From Atopsyche davidsoni (lineage: Eukaryota > Arthropoda > Insecta > Trichoptera > Hydrobiosidae): a DNA stretch of 64,000 nucleotides. The notes under the pieces are model-generated. The model saw nothing but the letters and a program-made list of their open reading frames with translations, was not told the origin of the DNA and did not search any database. Location: assembly GCA_022113835.1 (NCBI GenBank), contig JAILWY010000004.1, positions 2,297,501 through 2,361,500 on the forward strand, in the 5' to 3' direction. This document shows positions 44,935 through 56,205 of the stretch, piece after piece (within the stretch, counting starts at the first letter, position 1; each line of letters begins with the position of its first letter). A program made the position numbers and the translations under genes.

Positions 44935-46585
44935 GTAAGATTTATATAAATGTTTAAAGTATTGAGCTTTTTATGGTAAATGAGTATAGAAACGAAGCAG
45001 GTACTCTTTCATTTATAATATTAGCGAACGACTGTCAAAAAACATAGTAACGCAAACAGCCTTCAAATAAAGTTATATAATTTATTTTAATATGTGTCAA
45101 CTGCCATAGCTACATAGTCTACAATATAGTTTAAAAACAAACACAATAAGCCAAAGGTTAGTTGATAACATAACATATATATGATGAGTGACATTTGCTT
45201 TCGAAAGTTATCAGACTTATAATTAAGATGTATGAACGTTCAAGTAGAAAAACTTATATACTTAGTTTTTGGTTTACTTACAAAGAAAGTCAATCTATAA
45301 TTTTCTTGTACTAAACAGTTTTTATTTTAAAACTTCAAAGCTTGTTTTCAAGCTTATTTTTGATCGTAAAGCTGCCACATAAGTCAATTTTTTTTTATCG
45401 ATTCGTGAAGCCTTGAAACGCAGTATGCGACATTTTTTTGTGAAAAAGGGAAGCTTTGGTAGTGTTAGAGTTATCCAAGCTGTATCAGCTGAGGTATCTT
45501 TGAACACCCCCTGGCTGGGTGAGTTAATTGAGTAATTTATATTTCCGACCGCTCGCCGACAGCCGGCGAGCTCATGTGGACGCCATCCGGATCCACCCTG
45601 CGGGCCCCTTTAACGAAAAAAACACTGCAATTCATGTCAACAGAGGTTTTTAAAAAAAAAATGTGTTTTAGGGGATACTAAGAAAAACTTTATTTTTTAT
45701 TTTTTGCTTATGTCAAACATTTTCAATTAATTTTCTGTAGTACCTTATTTTAATCTGAGTAACTAGAAAATAGCTATAAATTATATATAATTTTTTTTTA
45801 GCAAGATTTGTCAATGTGCTTTGTTTTATATATATGAAGTATATGTTATACTGAAGTATTTAGTTAAATATAATAAAAATATTAAATAGTTTATAACATA
45901 TATGTTTACACATAAAACGATTATTTAAATACTAATTTCACAACTTATTGTGGTATTTAAAATGCGATTTTTCAGTATTTTTCTACTTGTTTAATTTTAT
46001 TGCTTTCATAGCCATAAAAATAAAATTAAACATGTAGAAAAATCCCAAAAATATTTTTTTGCTGTCTTAAAAATTTGTAAAATATAGTACATGTTTTTTA
46101 TTAAATAAGGAATCAATTAAACAATTTCGTTCACTTCCGCTAGAGATTAGTATATTGTATTCAATAAGCCAATGCTTCCCTGAAACAGTGAATAATTCGT
46201 GAGTAAAAATAAATCAAAACTGTATTTTGGAAACTTTACTGCGCCGAAGTCGAACGTGCAATAATTGAGCGGAATTTGAAATTTTAAACGGCCGCTCCCG
46301 CCAAAGTTCCCGGAAGTGAGCGTCGCCGTGCTTTATGGGCGGAAGCTGTCAGCGCGGCGGCCATTTTGTGAATTCGGCTTCCCCGTTGTCGATGATATTA
46401 ATATATATTACCCCGGCCCCGTGTGTGGAAGACTGGCTTGCCGGGCATCTTGCTGGAGTGTATTTGAAATTTATGCTATTCGAAATTCAAATTCGCTCTA
46501 TTCGAGTGTTCCGATCGAATTATGTTCTTTATTTGAATTCAAATTTAATTAAATAATTAATTGAAACAAGACAACATAAAAATAA
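44935..46585. other. AT-rich noncoding DNA with GC-richer islands
   Basis: Islands at about 45520-45615 (GCTCGCCGACAGCCGGCGAG, a near-palindrome) and 46215-46480. The second contains GGCGGCCATTTTGTG at 46356-46370, a YY1/Pleiohomeotic-like site that is the reverse complement of the 8296 site over most of its length. Overlapping frames at 46316-46556 are not protein-like. Confidence 0.4.
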
Positions 46586-46589
46586 GTTC

Positions 46590-47115
46590 TAATTAGTATC
46601 TGCGTTTTCTATAATATCTAAAATGCTGTATTTAAATAGAAAGTAGAAAAAATATATATAAATTAAATTTATAAAAAGGGTACTGGAAGGAGAAGACTTG
46701 CGTGGATGCGGAATTATAATGATTTGGGTGCAGTGAGATGGTCACTGCACCTAAATCGCATTCGGAGAAGAAGATAACAGAATAAACATCAAAAAGATTT
46801 CCAGCTGTTTATTTTGTTGAATAATTAATTATGTCATTACGGGTTTATTATATTATTACAAATACATAGATAAATATTACATACATAAATATTGGTTGGC
46901 CTGGGAACATTGGTTCATATGTAGAGTATGATTGTTAAAAATTCTCGATTAATGGAAGTGATTCGTTAGTACAAGGGTTAGTACACCGGCTATGTAATAT
47001 GGGTTCAAATCTCATACAAATCACTATGATATTTTTCTGAGAGTTTCTTTAATCATCTTCTATGTATGAACTAATGTGCCTAATCATATTAGTAATAGAA
47101 TAATAAATTCATTTT
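46590..47115 (+). mobile_element. Composite SINE-containing repeat, copy 1
   Basis: The order is GTACTGGAAGGAGAAGACTT, AGATTTGGGTGCAGTGAGAT-like unique core, GAGAAGAAGATAACAGAATA, AAAGATTTCCAGCTGTTTAT, reversed SINE tail, ATTGGTTGGCCTGGGAACAT, TTAAAAATTCTCGATTAATG, then a full SINE head and body. The same order occurs at 60090-60640. The SINE B box is altered (GGGTTCAAATCTC), and CACCGGCTATGTAATATGGG shows a deletion in the head. This copy lacks the left inverted SINE arm present at 59811-60026. Confidence 0.75.
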
Positions 47116-50100
47116 TACATACTTTACAGTTTCGCTACGTATATCTATAGTTAATTAAAGATGAATAATATAAAAATATTCTAGTATCATCAATAAAAAT
47201 AATACGTTTGAAGTATCAATTTATGAATTCATTTCTAGTAATAAAATGGCAAATAAATATACAAGGATTACACTTCAATTCGATAGCTTTGTTTTTGTTT
47301 TGTATTTCCGGCCCCTTCGTCTTAACAGCTTACTCGGCGTCTCCAGCTCCGTTACAGAGGGTAGAAACGGAAGCTCGTTTCAATATACGATACGAACATA
47401 GGTTCGCGGGGGTATTAATACATCAATTCCCGGAAATGGGAAACAGAATTATTCGATTGAAATATCTCGCAGGAAACATTTGCAGTACCTGCACCTTGAC
47501 AGACAGGAATTCAATTAGAAACTGTGCTTGCGAAGCCTCACTTGGTCGTTAGGAGCAGAGCGGGTTTTGACGCTCGCTGCAGTTTTAAGCTCTTTTCGAA
47601 AAGTTCATAATGGCCGTCATCCGCAAAATGGCTGATTTATTACTGAGAACTGCTGAGCTCGCCTTTTTTCAGGATGTCTGTGATTTATTTCAGATCGTAT
47701 GTGAATTCGAGCCGTAATAAGGCAGTCGTATTGAGTGGGTACTACCTGATATGGGTTTATTTTAATATCATAATATATACGGAAACAATAATAATATTTC
47801 ATTGATTATATTATTACTAGAAATGTAGCCCGTCATATAATGACGTATTCGATGAACGATGCAATAGTGTTTGAACATATGTTTGGCTGACAATTTGATT
47901 TCATTTTGTACACATATATTTTGAATAACCGGATATTAATTTCGAAAGCAAAGCCATTCTAGGAAATATCACATTTCGTATCACAAACAACGAATCACTT
48001 TCACTGCACTGTTCTATATTAGATGCAGTCTTTATCACGTTCAATTGTGCTATTATTTTTTAATTACGTTTGCTGTGCTTAGACGGTGTTATTTTTTTAG
48101 GAGGCATTTTAAGTTATTAATAATGTGATTAATAATTTCTAACGCAACTAAAAAATAAAATTGTGTCAAGCTGACATAAACTGGAAATTTCTTAGAAGCA
48201 TCATATTTTGTTTTTTTGTAAAAATTCTAAATTTGAAATTCTCGCTGTGAACAACAGAATCATATAATTCGTACATAAAGCATATTTGATAGTTTTATTA
48301 AATTAGTTTATGAATAAAAATATTATCTTATCGTCTTGAAATTCGGCACATAGCTGCAGAAAAATTTACTTAACTTACATGCAAAAAATCAGCGTTGTAT
48401 CTTTTAAGATATTCTATAGAGAACCTAAAAATGAAACATACACACACATAGTATTTTCTTCTAATTTATTGTTTTTTTTACATTAAAATATTTTTTTTTA
48501 TCAAATAACACGTATAAATATAAATACTTACTTCACAGTGTTTTGGTGATAGTGCGGACAACTCTTACAACCCGTGGCATTAATGATTAAAAAATATTTT
48601 TAGTAACGCAACAGATTTTTTTTACATACATTAAAACACACCTTTATAAATAATCATGTTTCCCTTTATTTTATTCCACAGGTTATTCATATAATTACAA
48701 ACCTTGTTAATCTCGCATCCTTCGTACGGTGGACAAAATGGCTTTTGCGAATTATACCAGCTGTAACCGAATTCGCATAATTATATTTTCACTTACCAGA
48801 AGTACATAAAACTGGGAGAGGACCTCTCGTAATGAATGCCCCGAAGTTCCTGACCTCATATGCATATCATCCCTTGTCTGCGAGCATCCTCTTTGCTCCT
48901 CGCACCCCCGAGCCTCCGATATTGCCATCCTTTACTACCCTGCGAGCATATTTGTTGGAATAATTCTTCTTCTGAATGCAAGCGCTTCTAGTAATTTTTT
49001 TTTTCTTGACTTGACAACATACTATAAAAAAAAATTATACCAACACACACTTTTGAACTTTTTTTTTTAACCTAACCTAACCCAGAACATACCAAGATAG
49101 TATGTATAAAAAAAATTCGGTTCACACTTTTGCTTAGATCCACCTATGATTATATATTATTCTTTACATAATCAATATAATTATTTTAGAAATGAATAAT
49201 CAAACACATAATTTAATTAGTTTTACAAAATAAGTACTTTACTTTGAACATATTAAATTTTTCGGTTCATGTGTGTTTTTAAAAAAATCTATATATTTTT
49301 GCTATCGATGTGACTGAATTCAATACAAAATATCAATGATTGATAAATGAAATAATGCAAGATTTATTCCAACAAACTTCATTACAATGACCATAAGTGT
49401 TACGTTGTGGTTTTAAATACTATAAAAATATTTATGTTGTATAATCGTATTTCATCTATAAAACATATTTACATTTTAAACATGGGAATAAAAACATAAT
49501 ATCCCACTTTTGCTAGTCTCTTTGTTAAAATATAGAGCGGTTTTTATTACAACCCAACCACAAATAAAACCATGAAAATATTATATTTCCCCTAAAATAT
49601 AATAGATATTCCTTTTGTCAGACTATTAACCCATTCTCCCTTAAAATCTCTGAATATACTTTATACCCAAGATCTCCGAGTTTCAATAGATAGCTTTAAA
49701 ATATACTGTCTTTTCTACCGAATTTATATGCGACATGTGTGTTTATATCTCAGAAGGGTTGTATAATTCAGACTCGTATTGGATTTTGGTATATTTATGA
49801 ATGCATTTTCTGCAAGGCTCTTATAGACATTTTTTTTATATTATGTTGTCATATTCATAAACACACGTGAATTTATTAAAACATTTAAAACCACATAATC
49901 AATAATATTGAACATGTAATGTTTATTCGTAGGCTTTGGTGTTGATATTAGATAATTTAGTTTCTTGGGTGTTTTTTTTAACTTTCTGGGAACTTTTTTT
50001 GGGGTTTTGATTGAAAATATTACACGTTGGCAATATTATACGTTGCACGAAAGAAAACTTCAAGCAATTCCTAAGAAACTAGATCGATTTGGTATTTCTT

Positions 50101-53100
50101 CTCTATGCACACTTATTTATAAAATTTTCAGTACTTGTTATTAAAAATCTTATACTAGGTGTGGATTGTGTTGAACAACAAGTTTTTAGCATTTTTATCA
50201 TGGAATAAAATACAAAAGAAAACTTCATAACAGTCAGTTTTCCACAACACATCTTCCGTTTTTACATATCAAAGCATGGTTTTGAATGTATAAAATAATA
50301 ACTTTTGAACACTTGCCCATAGTTTTCAGTCATACCTCATCAAAAAACGCAGCTTTACTATAAAAATTGCTATCCTAACACAATCTCCACGTGATCAATT
50401 TATTTATCTTATTCATAGAGTCTACAAAAAAAAAAAAAAAACAACATTACAGTTAATATACAATATTCATAAAACTTCTCTTTTATTATAAAAGTCTTTC
50501 CTAAAACAGATGAAACAAGAAATTAGAAAACATTTAATGTATATAATGAGTTTTTCCATTTTACGCAAATCTGAATTCATAAAAGAAAATTTCGAGAAAC
50601 CGTTTTAATATAACAACCAGTTTCGTATTATTAAAAGATTCACAAGACTTGATAAATGTTTCTGTAAGGCGTATTTAATTAAATGTACGACTTTTTTTTC
50701 TGCGCAGAGCATGTTTGATAAGAAGAAGCCAAAGGCTCATACTAATTTAATTTATGAATCGTTTGATGATATTTTGTTACAATTATGAACATTATATTTT
50801 AATAATTTAAAAATCTTATTCGTAGATATTATAGATACGTTTCAAACGTGCGAAAAACCATTAAAATTCTCGCTCAGTTATCGAAGCTCTGTGATTGAAT
50901 TAAACACAATTTCTTACAATGTTAGCCAAAAAGTAAGGATTTAAATCTTACTTGTTGATAAATAATAAAACCGAGTGTTTTTTTTTTCGTTTTATGATTA
51001 AATCAATTGCTTAAAAGAATTATTCTTAAACCTTGTTAATAATTTCACCGTCAAGTACTTACGACTTTTTGATTGTCAATAAACTTTGGATATCAAAATT
51101 TGATAAAGATCTGAATTTCATTGCTAAATACCTGAAATATTACTTTTGATTTGTTAGAGGCTGTGCCTTTGTAACAATTTCAGAAACAAATACACGAGAA
51201 ACGCCCGCGGCCATGTTGACAAACAAAATGCGAAAGCTTTTCGTATTAAAAATATCCAACGTATATATTTACAATATTGAAACAAAGAAAATACAAATCA
51301 TAACAAATTATTTGTGGAAATTTATCTTGATAAATTTATTATTTAGCATAGTTCTAACCGCTTTGTGGTAGCCTCGGTACAAGAACTCACCCTCCTTAAG
51401 GCTTTAGGTTGAAACTCGAGATTTAACATATTTCTACAGAAAAATATGACCACCCTTCAGTTTCAGAATACAAGGATATCATTTTGATAAACAAAATCTC
51501 GTACTTTGATATTTAAATGTAATTTTTTTTAAGAATAAGTATAACGCTGTTAGTATATAATATTTCAAATAGGCTTGAGTTATTGGTTACTATAATAAGT
51601 ATATTCTGTTAACAAGGAAATAATTTTAAAAAAACATTTATTAAAGTATTTTTGATTCTTAAAATAGCAGCTTCTGGGTTTATGAAAAAAATTATTTGTT
51701 TTATTTACAACGTTACAAATTTTAGTAACATAACAAAAGTCTTTTCCGATGAAACCGCGACTTTAAAAATATATTTAAAAATCTAAGAATATTGTTGGGT
51801 AATATAAAAACAACCCTCAGTATAATAGAGTTATACAGCAAAATAATAAAGTGTGTTTTTTTATAGAACCATTAGAAAACTTTGCACATCTCTGGTTAGC
51901 ATTATGGCTTCCTAAGAGTTGAAATTCCTGGTGAGTTTTCAGCAGGCAAAGTTGAAATCGTGTTTTTTTTTTTATTTTGATACGTTCACGGGCTGTAAAC
52001 ACTTTCATTATTGCCAACGACCACCCCCAGAACGGAGGTATTAGTTTCTTTCGACTTCCGGTTTATTGTTTCTAGAAGCCTTTATTGTTTCGTTTTCTAT
52101 TAAGTCAACCTGCTGCCCGATAATAGGGAAATAGAAACTACTAAATTTGTTTGGGGGAGCCTTCTCTGTGGGAACGCTTTCTTTGGAAAAAAATTTGCTG
52201 ATAAAATAGGAAAAATATAAAAACACGCTTCAATAAAAACGAGAATATTGGTGAAAGTTATTTTACTGATATAATTAAAATTTTTAATAAAAACACATTT
52301 TGTATCCATACAAGTCAAATAATAACAAAATTCTAGTCGTTCTGTACGAGTATAAGATTCAATTGTATAAAAAAATGCAGCATTGCGTATATGATATAAA
52401 TTAAAAACGGTGATAGTATTACGTGATGCAATGCGTTAATTTTTATAAAAAGAAATGCAAGTTTTTTGTAAATACAATATATTTTTAAATTGTCGATTTA
52501 AACATGAAATTCTGAGAAAATATCTGAAACACTTTTCCATATCTGTATAAAAATTTACATACGAAGGTATGTGATAAGATGTGAAATCATATACGACCGA
52601 TCTCAAAAAGAAGTTTTCGTGGATTAATCCTCGTATTAAATATATTGTTAATAATAATAAAAATATTTGATATGAATACATAATATATATAAAAAAGCTA
52701 TTATGCTTTTAAAAAAACATTTTAAAATTGTATTGGAGTGCAATTTCGGGCATGGTTTTTTAGCAGTGTATATATTATAAATAGGTGCAAAATTGGGTTT
52801 AGGTCTTCAACTAATGTTAAAAGGATATTTATATCTTCTTCTTTAAGTGCTTCTACTCAGAAGACGTTGGTGACTATCTCACTAAATACATTTCTATTTT
52901 TATTCATGACTTTCTTAAACAAAACAGCATAGTGGATCTTCTGGTCCTTCAAACCGCAGATTTATTTTCGAAATAACAGTCTGCGTATTTTTGCTCTCCA
53001 AAAGCATTATTATGCAATATTTTCCTTACAAAGCTCTAGCATTTAGATCTGATTTTTTTTTTGCTGCTGGCTGAGGTACAGAATGTAAACCATGCATAAT

Positions 53101-53440
53101 CAACAGAAAGAGAAAAGCAAAAAGGATTATACATCATATATTTATTATTCAATAAATTGTGAGTATTTTTTTGAGTGAATTCGATAAAAGCAATTAGTTG
53201 CCATTTTCACGGTTATTAAAAAGCTTTGTGGGTGTCGTTGTAAATGGTAACAAGATTGGTAACGAATTATTTACTTTGTTCGGGAAACTTTCAGAAAGTT
53301 GCTATCGCTCTGAGCCAAGGATGAATTTCGCATTTCGATGAGTGTTTCAAATGTTGCCCGGCTAATAAATTTAGTAATCTCTGGGGGGATGAAGTAGAGT
53401 TACATACACAAATAAATGCATTAGAATATTCTAATAAAAG
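47116..53440. other. Noncoding DNA, AT-rich with GC-richer islands
   Basis: Over 6 kb without a supported gene. Islands at 47300-47640 and 48710-48960 contain CGCAAAATGGCTG and GGACAAAATGGCTT respectively. Part of the first is an open + frame (47208-47552) with no recognised domain. A TAACCTAACCTAACCC telomere-like tract lies at 49069-49083. AAATGTAGCCCGTC at 47821 resembles ends seen in some insect repeats but has no partner here. The block 51900-52960 holds several small frames, all low-complexity. Poly(A) runs occur near 50427. Confidence 0.4.
49069..49083 (-). repeat. TTAGG-like tract
   Basis: Three CCTAA-type units on the + strand (TTAGG on the - strand). Confidence 0.75.
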
Positions 53441-53449
53441 ATGTTTTTA

Positions 53450-53500
53450 TTTGAAGCCACTTGTTTTGCCAACATATCTAGTTGGCATCATCTGTCTATG
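53450..53500 (-). repeat. Degenerate hammerhead-like hairpin (third type)
   Basis: On the - strand: ACAGATGATGCCAAC, a loop TAGATAT, then GTTGGCAAAACAAGTGG. The six-base stem II is perfect, but the core box is CAGATGA and the GAAA box is AAAA, so two invariant positions are lost. The arrangement matches families A and B, so this is probably an old solo copy of the same class. Confidence 0.4.
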
Positions 53501-55525
53501 TCTATAAACATATATCTCCATCAAAAAACTTTTTATTCAATGTTCATTGTTGGACCCCCAAATAATTACAAAGATTAAACAAAATTGCAGGCAAAACCCA
53601 ACTTGCATAACTTATTTCTATGTAATTTAATAATCAATAGTATACTTTGATTTTTGCAACAGCAAGATTTTCATATTGCGTCGGGATTTCATAACGTAGA
53701 TTTCTCTACAAAATCGCATTTCCTGAAATAAAATGTCTTTATTTCCGAATTGAAATTCAGAGGGAGGGAATATAATACCCCTCTTAAAATGAAGAGAAAA
53801 AAATAAGCTTAAATAAAAACTAAGGAGAAATCGATGGCGTGGCTAATTATACGAAGTCCGATGGAGCTGGTAATATTTAAAAATATTTTGTTTAATTTTA
53901 TTTAAAACGTACCGTAAAATAAAACGTCAACGTAATCGTAATATTTAGAGTACAGTGCGAGTCAAAAAATATTTTTATACAATATACACTTTATCGTGTA
54001 TCCAAATCTGATAGGATACAAGGACGACATTTGATTCTCTCTCAAGAGTCTAAGACAAACACAAATTCTAGCTTTGTCTCATATACTTCATGTGTAGGCA
54101 ACTTATATAAATAGCTAATTGGGTAGGAGATGACGTGTATATTTTCAAATCTATGTAAATAGGCTTTTTCAGACATAACCTCTTTATGTGTTGTGAAAAT
54201 AATTGCAAACAAAAATCTTGTAAATCTCCCAGCCAATTCATGATTATTGTTCAAAAATTGTGTTTGTTATATAAATTATCAATAAACGCGCTTAATATAA
54301 AATAGTCTTTTAAGAGAAAGACTTTATTTCATAAAAAAAATAAACTTTGTATTTATATAGTATTTTTTTGTTTTTAACGTAGATAAGACCAAATAAATAA
54401 AATGGCTAGAAAAGGATGCGTCGTTTCTCCACCAGAATGAAATGAAAACAACATTGAATTGATCAGTAAATCAACAAACCCCCTAAGCCGTCTAATAATT
54501 ATACACCCTTTGATGGAAATTCTTGAAACGAAAGAGAAAAAAAAACAAATGTCTCCGCCGCACTTCTTAAGAGAGGTTCGTACCTTTTTTACCTTTACGT
54601 ACTTAAATAGGGTCACCAAATTTTATTTATCTGTTAAATGTATTTTTATAAATTATTTTATATCACATGTGAGCATTATTTCAAATAAATATTATAAAGT
54701 GCATGTTGGTGCAGAGATATTGGAAGAAGTAAAAATACCTGTTTTATGCATCGTTTTTCATTTGCTACATTAACGTAGTCTGAAAATAATTACAAACATA
54801 CTACTTCCAATACAAATAATAAAGCTTTTTTGTTCCTATTATGCTAAATATGGTTGTATCTACTGAAACATCAATTATTTTCAAGTAAATATCAATCGTT
54901 TCTTCTCAGACCTTTTCTTACCTACCTGGAGTTGCGGTTCGGGTCGTCTCCATAAAATAATTATTCCGTTGTTTCCTTTTCAGTTTTGTAAACAAAATAA
55001 CCGCCGGAAATGATACCAAGCCGGATTCGTTCAAATCCCGGATTTTAAAAACAGGTATATCTCATCATTTTGTGTAAAAAAATATATATATAAAGCATAT
55101 TGCACACCTCCGCAATAATATTTCCTTGGTTCGGCATTTTCATTTTTAACAGGACTGCACAGGATTTGTGTCTCGTACGAGTCGCACGGAAGCACATCCT
55201 CTAAAGTCACCCTATCAAAGGGCCGGACTGCGGCACCGTTCGCCCACCAGACCCCCTCATAAACTTGCCTTAGGCGCAATCCCTCCCTAATCCGGCCCGC
55301 GCGCCCCGCACCCCGCAACCGCCACTAAGCGTGACGCTGAAAATTCTCGGAATTTATGCTCGTTGAAATTCTCAACTTATTTTGAAAGTGTACTGAAATT
55401 TCCGTCACACACCGCGCATTGCTTTGAAAATGAAAAGAGTGATGCTTATCTATGTGATATATTTCAGCAAGATATTTATCCGATGTACAGATATAATCAT
55501 ATTAAAATAAACGGTTACATATTTG
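53501..55525. other. AT-rich noncoding DNA with a GC-richer island
   Basis: The island at 54925-55330 (CCGGCCCGCGCGCCCCGCAC) is strongly GC-rich at its right side and contains no supported gene. The frame at 55031-55318 (-) follows composition. CAACCCCCTAAGCCGTCTA near 54476 is isolated. Confidence 0.4.
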
Positions 55526-55529
55526 TACA

Positions 55530-55653
55530 GTGTGTCCAAACAGAGTATCGGGTATTTGTTTTATTCTTTTTTAGCTTGAACGCTTTGTCGGGGAAAAAAA
55601 TAAATACTTCTGTAGATGACGAGTAATTTTGATAGTGGTGAGATAATAATATA
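55530..55653. mobile_element. Outer terminal repeat plus spacer beside Tc1-type copy 3
   Basis: TGTGTCCAAACAGAGTATCG and GGTATTTGTT at 55530-55561 duplicate the Tc1-type terminal repeat. A 90-bp spacer (55564-55653), shared with 37931-38028 in reverse, then leads to the inner copy of the element. So a third terminal repeat lies outside the normal pair. Confidence 0.8.
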
Positions 55654-56205
55654 AGGTGTCCAAAGAGAGTATCGGGTATTTGTTAGTTCAGTAAAATAAA
55701 AATTACTTGTAATCGAGTATTTTTTTATTATTGATTATAATAATATAAAATGGAAAATCATTTCACAAAGCTGATGTTATCCAAATGGTGACCGTTACGC
55801 TGCTGGCACTCTTCTAATCTGGAACGAAGATTGCTGATAACACGCTGACACATAGCCCTCGATATTGCTGCCATATCTGACCTGATGTTTTGTTTCAATT
55901 CCGTTAGGTTCGTCGGATTATTCTCATATACCCTACTATTAAGGTAACCCCATACGAAATAGTCAAGAGGGCTAAGGTCGGGGCTTCTGGGAGGCCAGTT
56001 GATGTTACCTCTACGTGAAATGACCTTATTAGGGAATAATTCATTAACAGCTTCAATTGATTGATTGGATGTATAGCAAGTCTTGTTGGAACCACGTTCT
56101 TGAGTTGAAACCTTGAAACTCCTGCAACTCTGGGCCCAAAAATTTTCACAGCATATCGCAATAATGGTCAATAAAACAAATACCCGATACACTTTTTGAA
56201 CACCT
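55654..56205 (-). mobile_element. Internally deleted Tc1/mariner-superfamily element, copy 3
   Basis: Ends GGTGTCCAAAGAGAGTATCG and, inverted, GGTGTTCAAAAAGTGTATCG. It has the same terminal-repeat-to-transposase junction as copies 1 and 2, so all three descend from one deletion event. Confidence 0.9.
55758..56192 (-). pseudogene. Transposase C-terminal half, copy 3
   Basis: On the - strand one frame has SNKTCYTSNQSIEAVNELF, RRGNINWPPRSPDLSPLDYF, WGYLNSRVY and SRLEECQQRNGHHLDN. The upstream PRVAGVSRF frame is shifted: LGPELQEF has been lost to a frameshift near 56130, and FQQD is no longer readable (the text is ...GSNKTCYTS). The third catalytic Asp region is intact, but the protein as a whole is dead. 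Of the three copies this one has the longest unbroken C-terminal frame. Confidence 0.85.

Noticed and set aside
47208..47552. 114-residue open frame on the + strand
   Set aside because: It starts in AT-rich DNA and runs into a GC-richer island. No known domain, no supporting splice sites, and the cysteines do not fit a family I recognise.
47815..48180. Possible transposon end (TAGAAATGTAGCCCGTC)
   Set aside because: It resembles termini seen in some insect repeats, but I could find no opposite end, target duplication or second copy here.
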